Below, in pieces: positions 34,084 through 40,721 of a stretch of DNA of 42,414 nucleotides. Positions within the stretch are counted from its first letter, which is position 1; every line of letters begins with the position of its first letter. The stretch is from UBA6215 sp964484255 (lineage in GTDB: Bacteria; Omnitrophota; Gorgyraeia; Pluralincolimonadales; Pluralincolimonadaceae), in contig CAZAEH010000012.1 in NCBI GenBank assembly GCA_964484255.1, positions 1 through 42,414 on the forward strand. Reading direction: 5' to 3'. The notes below the pieces were generated by a model. The model was given only the letters and a program-made list of their open reading frames with translations. It was not told where the DNA came from and searched no databases. The position numbers and the translations under genes are program-made.

Positions 34084-34112
34084 AAGATACCACACATTTG
34101 TGTGGGTGTCAA
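34084..34112 (-). promoter_or_regulatory. lexA promoter with palindromic operator in the spacer
   Basis: On the minus strand TTGACA (34112-34107) and TATCTT (34089-34084) are exactly 17 bp apart. The spacer contains the perfect 7-2-7 inverted repeat CCACACAAATGTGTGG (34105-34090). Placement between -35 and -10 fits LexA autorepression. The motif is neither the CTG-N10-CAG box of proteobacteria nor the GAAC-N4-GTTC box of Firmicutes. The -35 overlaps the stop codon of the upstream gene. Confidence 0.85.
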
Positions 34113-34771
34113 GGAATTTTAGGTGGGATTTCTTGATTATTTTTCCATAAATAGCTATCTATCTTTTCTCTAACGTTAGGAACGCTTAAAAGATAACTAA
34201 ATATTATTGAAACAATAGCTCCGATAAAGGCACTTAACAATATATCAATAAATCGGCCTTTTTTTACATAAGACATTATTTTTTGTTGTATCCCATAATT
34301 TATATTAGTTAGAGACGCATTTTGGTTTTCTAATGTTAAGATATTATCTTCTATAGCCTGCCGTTGTTTTTCTAATAGAGATATTTCATTTTTTAACTCT
34401 TCTACTTTCTTACTGTTGGAGTTTTCAGTAATATTAGTGTCTGGAACTTCTGGCGTAACTTCGTTTTTTACTGCGGCACCCCCTATTTCAAAATCAATTG
34501 GCCCAAAAGAAACTGAAGGCACTGTCATATCCTTATCGTGGTTATAAATTTTACCCACAGGAGTGGAAACGACGAGAGGTAGACCTTCATTTGTATATAC
34601 TGGAATAGGCTCAGAAATTTCGGGGTGAGGAAAATAAAATTGATAGTAAACACAAATTACTACAAAAAATATCCCAACAACTATTTTCAACCAATTTAGA
34701 TAACGAGGTTTTCTCTTAAATATCGTTTGTATATGTTCCTTAAATTCTTTCAGCCAGTTTTGATTATTCAC
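34109..34771 (-). CDS. Membrane protein with central coiled coil, next to the SIR2-STAND gene
   Basis: I do not recognise a family for this 220-residue protein. One membrane helix lies at about residues 28-47 (LKIVVGIFFVVICVYYQFYF). A polar region follows, then a coiled coil at about 120-165 (KKVEELKNEISLLEKQRQAI... LTLENQNASL), and a second membrane helix at about 176-198 (ILLSAFIGAIVSIIFSYLL) with a short polar tail. It is AT-rich-coded, 46 nt downstream of the SIR2-STAND gene and on the same strand, so probably co-transcribed. It could be a membrane sensor or effector partner. Its stop codon overlaps the -35 box of lexA. Confidence 0.75.
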   Translation of the reverse strand: MNNQNWLKEFKEHIQTIFKRKPRYLNWLKIVVGIFFVVICVYYQFYFPHPEISEPIPVYTNEGLPLVVSTPVGKIYNHDKDMTVPSVSFGPIDFEIGGAAVKNEVTPEVPDTNITENSNSKKVEELKNEISLLEKQRQAIEDNILTLENQNASLTNINYGIQQKIMSYVKKGRFIDILLSAFIGAIVSIIFSYLLSVPNVREKIDSYLWKNNQEIPPKIP

Positions 34772-34817
34772 GAAAAACCCTTATATTTTATCATTTTGTG
34801 ACGCTGGTTCGGCAATC

Positions 34818-37148
34818 TTATAGAGATGATAATATCCTTTTTATCTTTTTTAGTAAGTAATGTAAGCTTTCAATCCTAAATCCTTTCTCTTCTTCTTCGG
34901 ATAACCATTTTAGTGACGTTTGTAAATATCCTTGTGATTTTTCATCATGAAATTTTTCATGATATTTTATAGATTGGTCTGCAAAAACAAGAGCATGATA
35001 TAGCTTTCGTTGATCATCATTATAACAATCCGATAGTATTTTCATACTATTATCGAGTGTTTGTCTAACTGTGGGATCGGACAATTCTTTGCTAATATTG
35101 GCTTTAAATAAAATTATCGCATGTGAATTCCGAATTGAAAACACCCTATGATTTGTTTGAATTAGTGCCTCATCAATCCATATGAATGCCTCATGGTACC
35201 GCTGCTTTTTAGCAAGATATAACGCTCCTTGCTGTTTCAAATATGCAGACCGGTTGATATAATAAGCAGTTTCATAAAATTTATACCCTTCTCGCCATTC
35301 CGGGAAAGCATGAGCCATCAAGTTAGCGTCATATGCTTTCAACCGAAATATGTCATATCTAAATATTCTATATGACGAAACTTCATTATGAAAAGTAGTT
35401 ATTACTCTCCTTAGAATACGACTAGGAACTTGATCCATAATTGCCTCTGCAATTATTGTTGATCGAGTAATAAAATAATCTTGCCTATCATCTATTTCAA
35501 TTGTAGTACCGCCGTAATCAGCTACCATCTCCCCGAGTTCTCGCATCAATTCATATATTTCTTTATAATCACCGGTTGTATTACGCAAGAAAGACATTAA
35601 CATATCAAAAGATACGGGCGTCCTACATGAGTGTACGTATGATAACATTACCAAAATGTCCACCAATATAGGCTTTGAAGATTCTATCTCCTCAATAACT
35701 TTCACAAATCGCTCTTTTAGTCTTGGGGTAGTTGTATTCATTTGAATTAATTCAAAGAGGGATGGAGACATTTCGTCTTCATTGGGTTTAGTTAATGCCG
35801 CAATGCGAACTTCAATCGGAATCTTATTAAATATTTCCTGAATATCCCTTTCATTTAAGGTGGTTATATCAATACGTTTACAATTACGCTCATCGACTTT
35901 GTGACAAACTATTTCATAATTATAATCTCTTTCAAATCCAACAAGGTGTATGTTTTTTTGTTTAACCAAGTTATTAAAAGCATCTAGGTCATTCGCAAAA
36001 TTATCTATAAAAACAAGCGCGTTCTCTTTGTTAAGGCGCCTCAGAATAAAATCTGCTTTTTCTTTTGTCATATTCTGGCAAATCAGCTTATGTCCATTAA
36101 AAGTAACGCCAGCAGCAAGCTGCATCATCAAAGTAGTCTTGCCGCTACCCGTGAGTCCAGTTACAATAAGATTGCGTCCTCCTAAAATATCATTCTCAAT
36201 TTGGCGATAATAGCCCGTCTTATGAATACGCCCAGAAAATATATCTGACCAAATTGGAGATTCTCCTGTATAAAATTTTACCAATGAACGCACTGGCACT
36301 TCGCCAATATTCGGTATGCTAAATTCGGGAAACACATTTTTTGTAGCAAATGATAATTTAGCCGGTTGTTTAGGAAAAACATCCAATGATTCAATATAAC
36401 TAATCAACTTTTCAGTATCAGCGATTATTATATTAAATCCTAGCGCTTTGTAATACTCAATGCTTGCTTTGTCAGCTTCCGTAAGCACAATCCAGGCAAT
36501 CTTTTTTTCACGCCCCCCCATCGCTGAAGGGTGTAACGCTTCAAGCACTCCAGCATCTTCTAATCTATACCCCCAAAATATAGTTGGAGAAGATTGCAAA
36601 GCATTAGTTAAATAATGCCATTTATCTCGATCTGAAGAAAATGCAGACGCTATTTCGGTTGTTGCAAATATAAAATTTGGAGATTCATCATCTACGCATC
36701 CATGTAATGGAATATAGTTGACTGCGGATTTTTCAGCATAAACGGCACCAGTCTTTGTAACATTATTAAGATAGAAGTTATTATTATTAGAAAATATTTT
36801 AGGTATTAAATTATCGACGTTAGTTGTAACAATAGATGAATAATTAATTTTATTGAGCGCATTATAGAGATTGTCAAAATACGATACCGAAAAACGAGAT
36901 TTCACATAATTATTAAACTTATCCAATTGAGTTGCTTTTAATATTGTTGAGATCTTATCGAGTGATAGAGTAGAGAGATCGGGACGAGAAAATTCTGTAA
37001 TAAGTTCTTTTTTAAATTGCTCTCCTGCAGGTAAGGCCTCACCATTTAAATCCTTTGCAAAAATAGAAAAACCAGACCCAGCAAAAAGGTTGATTCCTTT
37101 AACAAGAGAATCTTTAAAAATTTGTTCAAGCTCGATATTAATGCTCAT
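34818..37148 (-). CDS. SIR2-STAND NTPase, probable antiphage (Avs-like) protein
   Basis: The protein has 776 residues. Residues 1-260 form a SIR2-like domain: INLFAGSGFSIFAKD (NAD-binding GxG), YSSIVTTNVDNLIPKIF and the catalytic-type His in NYIPLHGCVDDE. Residues 320-480 hold a P-loop NTPase with Walker A VTGLTGSGKTTLMMQLAAG near 331 and Walker B NALVFIDNFAND near 380. Residues 600-776 are helical and TPR-like, probably for target sensing. SIR2 effectors in such proteins deplete NAD+ when a phage component is sensed, killing the infected cell. GAGGAGAG precedes the ATG. It is AT-rich-coded, unlike the chromosome around it. Class membership is solid; the trigger is unknown. Confidence 0.85.
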   Translation of the reverse strand: MSINIELEQIFKDSLVKGINLFAGSGFSIFAKDLNGEALPAGEQFKKELITEFSRPDLSTLSLDKISTILKATQLDKFNNYVKSRFSVSYFDNLYNALNKINYSSIVTTNVDNLIPKIFSNNNNFYLNNVTKTGAVYAEKSAVNYIPLHGCVDDESPNFIFATTEIASAFSSDRDKWHYLTNALQSSPTIFWGYRLEDAGVLEALHPSAMGGREKKIAWIVLTEADKASIEYYKALGFNIIIADTEKLISYIESLDVFPKQPAKLSFATKNVFPEFSIPNIGEVPVRSLVKFYTGESPIWSDIFSGRIHKTGYYRQIENDILGGRNLIVTGLTGSGKTTLMMQLAAGVTFNGHKLICQNMTKEKADFILRRLNKENALVFIDNFANDLDAFNNLVKQKNIHLVGFERDYNYEIVCHKVDERNCKRIDITTLNERDIQEIFNKIPIEVRIAALTKPNEDEMSPSLFELIQMNTTTPRLKERFVKVIEEIESSKPILVDILVMLSYVHSCRTPVSFDMLMSFLRNTTGDYKEIYELMRELGEMVADYGGTTIEIDDRQDYFITRSTIIAEAIMDQVPSRILRRVITTFHNEVSSYRIFRYDIFRLKAYDANLMAHAFPEWREGYKFYETAYYINRSAYLKQQGALYLAKKQRYHEAFIWIDEALIQTNHRVFSIRNSHAIILFKANISKELSDPTVRQTLDNSMKILSDCYNDDQRKLYHALVFADQSIKYHEKFHDEKSQGYLQTSLKWLSEEEEKGFRIESLHYLLKKIKRILSSL

Positions 37149-37158
37149 TTTCTCTCCT

Positions 37159-37173
37159 CACAAATATTTTGTG
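37159..37173. promoter_or_regulatory. Inverted repeat just upstream of the SIR2-STAND gene
   Basis: CACAAATATTTTGTG has perfect 6-bp arms (CACAAA/TTTGTG) around 3 bp, directly before the ribosome binding site of the SIR2-STAND gene. It may be an operator. Its outer bases resemble the lexA palindrome, but spacing and arm sequence differ. Confidence 0.4.
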
Positions 37174-37627
37174 GTTTTGGAGACGTGCCACTTTAGGGCA
37201 TTCCATTGGGATTTATTCTACTCCTAACAAAAACCCTCCGCAACACTTATAATCATAAAGGGTTATGACTATTTTAACTCTATTCCATCGCTAAGCCAGA
37301 CCCTTTGATTCCAAAAACTCATGCCAATCCGATAGAGATCACGGTTAAAACGATTCCAAATTCACCTATCTTATCTCTACTTCAACTCTCTGCTCGCATC
37401 AACTACTCGCTAGGGTTTTTCACCGATGGCAAAGGATTTTTGCAAGAATCTCGGTTAAGGTCAAATTTCTTCAGCTCTGTCTTCTTCCAGGCAATGCTGT
37501 CGTAGGTCTTGTAATACAGGGCAAGGATAGATAAGCACGAGATTGGCCATAAAGAACCTCGCTTTCGGGAACGAGGATATGATACATCTACAGGAGACGA
37601 TAAGTCAATTTGAAACTACGCGGAAAT
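37174..37627. other. Intergenic stretch with no supported gene
   Basis: About 450 bp separate the SIR2-STAND start from the PEP-CTERM stop. Frames on both strands are short, lack ribosome binding sites and resemble nothing I know. A 5-bp stem CCTCG/CGAGG occurs near 37558-37577 without a U tract. It may be the edge of the AT-rich island, or contain the upstream promoter of the SIR2-STAND gene, which I cannot place with confidence. Confidence 0.5.
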
Positions 37628-38197
37628 TTAGGACTTTTTCTTGAACCCCAAGCCTAACAATCCTGTCAGGCCGGAGAGTAAAAGCAATATTGAGGCTGGT
37701 TCGGGGATCACTTCGAGGTTAACATCATCAAAATCTATGTAGCTGCCGGCTGAGGCGACGGAACACTTGACCTTGGCGTAAGCGGTGTAGCTTGGGGCGA
37801 CAAGCCAGTCTGTCTCGATCTTTTCGTACTGCTGGCTGCCGGGGATCCTCTCCCAGGTGCGTTCCTGCTGGAATGAGCTTGTGCCTGAAGAGTTGTAGAA
37901 GGTTATCGAGATTGACACCTCTCCCCCGTCCTGCGGCATATACAGATATGAGGACAATTTGTAGCTGGTGTCGGGGGTTACGTTGACGGTCTGGGTTATC
38001 CAACCGTAGTTGTATATCCTTGCCTCGTACTGTCCCGAATTGGGATTCGCGCTCGATACCTGCTCGGAGCCATAAGCGTACGCGCTCCAACCGCTGAAAT
38101 TGCCCGTCTCAAAACCCGGATTGGTTATGAGATTGGCGCTTGCCGCGACAGGGCTCAACATTAATAAAGCGACTATAAATATGGCTGTTTTATTCAT
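37628..38197 (-). CDS. PEP-CTERM sorting domain protein
   Basis: This 189-residue exported protein has a signal peptide (MNKTAIFIVALLMLSPVAAS), a jelly-roll carbohydrate-binding-like domain starting NLITNPGFETGNFSGWSAYA and ending near YIDFDDVNLEV, and the C-terminal PEP-CTERM tripartite tail: PEP motif (IPEPAS), hydrophobic helix (ILLLLSGLTGLLGLGF) and basic end (KKKS). Exosortase (EpsH/XrtA-type) cleaves such tails and attaches or releases the protein at the outer surface, usually with exopolysaccharide. No exosortase gene is in this window. An in-frame GTG at 38209 is an alternative start. Confidence 0.9.
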   Translation of the reverse strand: MNKTAIFIVALLMLSPVAASANLITNPGFETGNFSGWSAYAYGSEQVSSANPNSGQYEARIYNYGWITQTVNVTPDTSYKLSSYLYMPQDGGEVSISITFYNSSGTSSFQQERTWERIPGSQQYEKIETDWLVAPSYTAYAKVKCSVASAGSYIDFDDVNLEVIPEPASILLLLSGLTGLLGLGFKKKS

Positions 38198-38225
38198 ATT
38201 TTTAGACACGTTTTGAAGTCGATTT

Positions 38226-38253
38226 AGGATACCACCTATTGGCAGAATTTCAA
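38226..38253 (-). promoter_or_regulatory. Probable promoter of the PEP-CTERM gene
   Basis: On the minus strand TTGAAA (38253-38248) and TATCCT (38231-38226) lie 16 bp apart, about 30 nt upstream of the start codon. The hexamers are moderately good matches. Confidence 0.45.
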
Positions 38254-38286
38254 GGGGAAATATTTGCTTTTTTAGGGTGGTATATT

Positions 38287-38433
38287 CTATTTCTTAAGCT
38301 CTTCGTATGCCTTACAGCAAGGGCAGTCTTTCTCTATCTCCCTCATTTTTTGGGAAAATTTTGAGTTCGGGAAACGACGTGAAAAAATGCAAAAAGGACA
38401 AATTTGGCACATAAAAGCTAGAAATCTTTTCAT
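38287..38433 (-). CDS. 48-residue cysteine-rich protein
   Basis: ATG at 38433 is preceded by an AAGGAGGGA ribosome binding site 7 nt upstream. The product begins MKRFLAFMCQICPFCIFSRR and ends with EKDCPCCKAYEELKK. Five cysteines are arranged as CxxCxxC (residues 9, 12, 15) and CxCC (37, 39, 40; six in total counting both groups), suitable for a small zinc or metal knuckle. The middle is basic. I do not recognise a family. It lies 30 nt downstream of the secreted hydrolase on the same strand. Confidence 0.65.
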   Translation of the reverse strand: MKRFLAFMCQICPFCIFSRRFPNSKFSQKMREIEKDCPCCKAYEELKK

Positions 38434-38463
38434 TTAAATTCCCTCCTTTTTAATCACAGCAAA

Positions 38464-39279
38464 CTACTTCTCCAACCATTTAAAAGCGGCTTTTATCTTG
38501 TCCCAATCAGGGTGACCGTCCTTAAACGGGTATCCGTGAGGGCCTTGGAACAGGTCGAGCTCGGTAACCGCGCCATTCTCCCCTAACTGAAAAGCCGCCT
38601 TTTTAGCCATCCATAAAGGGCACATCCTGTCTTCCTGGCTATGCTGTATGTAATATTTTTTGCCTTTAGCGAGGGAAAGCGGAGGCAGCTGGTCAATTTT
38701 AAATACGGAAGAAAGCACGTAATAACCCTTGAAACAAGCGGGGTCGGAAAGCGAAACCGCGTAAACCGCGGGGCCTCCGGAAGAAATCCCATGCAGCCAA
38801 ATATGGTTAGGATTAATTTTATTCTCTTTTACAACCTCATTGACCAATTCGGAAACAAACTTTTCGGTTGTAAACTTCATGCCCTTTACTAAATCCCTGC
38901 TTTTATCCGTAGGCCACGTAATTGTCTGGTCCTTGCCCCATTTGGGCGCGACCGGCAAAACCACTATATACCTGTATTCGGGTGAATTCCTGATGACATT
39001 TTCCCAGAACGGCACAACCTTTTCCCCATCCCCGTCACCGCCGGCAAGCACAACTATAAGGCCGTAGCCTTCTTTCGGGATATTATTGGGGACAAGGACC
39101 CAATATTTCATATTACTATTGTTGCGTACCTGCCGCTGAGCGGATCTTATCCCCTCTACTTCAGCACCAACGTTAAAGAACGGGAACAAAAGCAAAACAA
39201 TTAATACGAAACCTCTAAATCCCCTATTCACTATTTCAACTGCCGGAAACGAAAACACAAAATATTTTAAGTAAGACAT
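38464..39279 (-). CDS. Secreted alpha/beta hydrolase (esterase/PHB-depolymerase-like)
   Basis: This 271-residue protein has a hydrophobic export segment (about residues 20-37, FRGFVLIVLLLFPFFNVG) and likely cleavage near GAEVEG. The hydrolase domain shows the nucleophile elbow IWLHGISSGGPAVYAV, the acid in SQEDRMCPLWMA and the final His in DLFQGPHGYPF, completing a Ser-Asp-His triad. It resembles poly(3-hydroxybutyrate) depolymerase-like and feruloyl esterase-like proteins; the substrate is unknown. Its 5' end overlaps glpD by 13 nt; a start nearer the hydrophobic segment is possible. Confidence 0.82.
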   Translation of the reverse strand: MSYLKYFVFSFPAVEIVNRGFRGFVLIVLLLFPFFNVGAEVEGIRSAQRQVRNNSNMKYWVLVPNNIPKEGYGLIVVLAGGDGDGEKVVPFWENVIRNSPEYRYIVVLPVAPKWGKDQTITWPTDKSRDLVKGMKFTTEKFVSELVNEVVKENKINPNHIWLHGISSGGPAVYAVSLSDPACFKGYYVLSSVFKIDQLPPLSLAKGKKYYIQHSQEDRMCPLWMAKKAAFQLGENGAVTELDLFQGPHGYPFKDGHPDWDKIKAAFKWLEK

Positions 39280-40721
39280 TCAGTATTCCTCTTTATCTCG
39301 TATTTGTATGCCTGGATCTCGGACTCTACCCGTGAAGCGGACCATCCTAAAAGCTCACCCATTACTCGGCCTGCCTCCTCGTAGACGTCGAGGCCGCGCG
39401 AGGCCGTCATGGACAGCTGCAGCCTTCGGATGAGCAGGTCCTTTAAGCTATTGGCCATCTCTTCGTTAACGGCGTAAGTTATGCGCTCCCTTAGGCCGGC
39501 ATCCGCCGAGGGGACTTTCTGCGTCGGGCCGGAAGCGGCCGTCGTACATTCTTTAAATTCCCTTCCCGGGAACCTGTGTATGACAAGGTTGACGACCTGC
39601 TCGGCCAGGCGCCGGTATGTGGTGTATTTGCCTCCCACAACCGATATCAGCCCTGAACCGGACTCCTTTATATAGTGCTCGCGCGAGACCTTCCATGGGG
39701 CCATCCCGTGGGTATTCATGAGCGGGCGCAGGCCAGCGTAAGTGGTTATTACCCCTTCCCTGCTTATGCCCTGGCCGGGGAATACCCTGGCTATCTCGTT
39801 AAGCAGGTATTCCACGTCGGATCTTTCGGCGTAAACTTCGTCGGGCGAACCCGTAAAATCCGTATCGGTCGTGCCGATAAGCGTGTAGTCGCGCCATGGT
39901 ATGGCGAAAAATATCCTCTTGTCCTTATGCGCCGAGAAAAGCATCGGGCGGGTTATCGGTAGTTTTTTGTAGATAAGGTGGACGCCTTTTGTCGGGCGGG
40001 TTATGGCCGCGGCATGGGGTTCGTCGTCCCAGACGATGCGGTTCGACCAGGCGCCCGTGGCGTTGATCACGCATTGCGCGCGGATAGTGAACCTCTCGTT
40101 GGTCATTGTGTCCTTTGCCTCGACGCCCACCACCGTCCCTTCCCTCTTTACCAGGCCTTCGGCTTCCATCTTGTTAGCGATGCAGCAGCCGGCCTCATAG
40201 GCCGAGATGGCGTTGTTAAGGCACAGGCGGATATCATCCATCTGGGCGTCGCAATACATGACCCCGCCCTTGAGGCCTTTCGGCGTGATGTTCGGCTCGA
40301 GCGAGGCCAGCTCTGCTTTCTTTAGCGGGCGGCGGCAATGGATATTTTGCCTGCCCGCGAGCAGGTCATACAGGAAAACGCCCGTGTTCATCACAAAAAG
40401 GGGCCTTGGGTCTCCCTTATAGACCGGGATTATGAACTCGAGCGGCTTGACGAGGTCCGGGACCGTCCTTAAAAGCGTGCCGCGCTCGTGCAGGGCTTCG
40501 TAGACGAGGTTGAGGTTGAACTGCTCGAGGTAGCGTATGCCGCCGTGGATTATCTTGGTCGATTTGCCGCTGGCGCCGCAGGCAAAGTCGTCTTTTTCTA
40601 TAAGGGCAACCCTGAACCCGCGCAGCGACGCGTCACGCGCGATCGCGCAGCCGTTAATGCCCCCGCCTATGACGAGAATATCGAATTCACCGGACTTAAG
40701 GCACGAGGTCTCCCTTTTCAT
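39267..40721 (-). CDS. glpD: Aerobic-type glycerol-3-phosphate dehydrogenase (FAD)
   Basis: This 484-residue flavoprotein has the N-terminal dinucleotide fold FDILVIGGGINGCAIARDAS, then FACGASGKSTKIIHGGIRYL, KGVHLIYKKLPI and GLISVVGGKYTTYRRLAEQV. A C-terminal helical domain follows. It oxidises glycerol-3-phosphate to dihydroxyacetone phosphate and passes electrons to quinone at the inner membrane. Its start overlaps the glpK stop by 4 nt, so glycerol is phosphorylated and oxidised by two coupled genes. Confidence 0.95.
   Translation of the reverse strand: MKRETSCLKSGEFDILVIGGGINGCAIARDASLRGFRVALIEKDDFACGASGKSTKIIHGGIRYLEQFNLNLVYEALHERGTLLRTVPDLVKPLEFIIPVYKGDPRPLFVMNTGVFLYDLLAGRQNIHCRRPLKKAELASLEPNITPKGLKGGVMYCDAQMDDIRLCLNNAISAYEAGCCIANKMEAEGLVKREGTVVGVEAKDTMTNERFTIRAQCVINATGAWSNRIVWDDEPHAAAITRPTKGVHLIYKKLPITRPMLFSAHKDKRIFFAIPWRDYTLIGTTDTDFTGSPDEVYAERSDVEYLLNEIARVFPGQGISREGVITTYAGLRPLMNTHGMAPWKVSREHYIKESGSGLISVVGGKYTTYRRLAEQVVNLVIHRFPGREFKECTTAASGPTQKVPSADAGLRERITYAVNEEMANSLKDLLIRRLQLSMTASRGLDVYEEAGRVMGELLGWSASRVESEIQAYKYEIKRNTECLT

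Noticed and set aside
34077..34112. Extension of LexA to a TTG start at 34112
   Set aside because: The added codons are the -35 box, operator and -10 box; LexA homology begins at the ATG at 34076.
37305..37505. 66-codon open frame on the plus strand in the intergenic stretch
   Set aside because: It has no ribosome binding site, a low-complexity translation, and orientation opposite to all neighbours.
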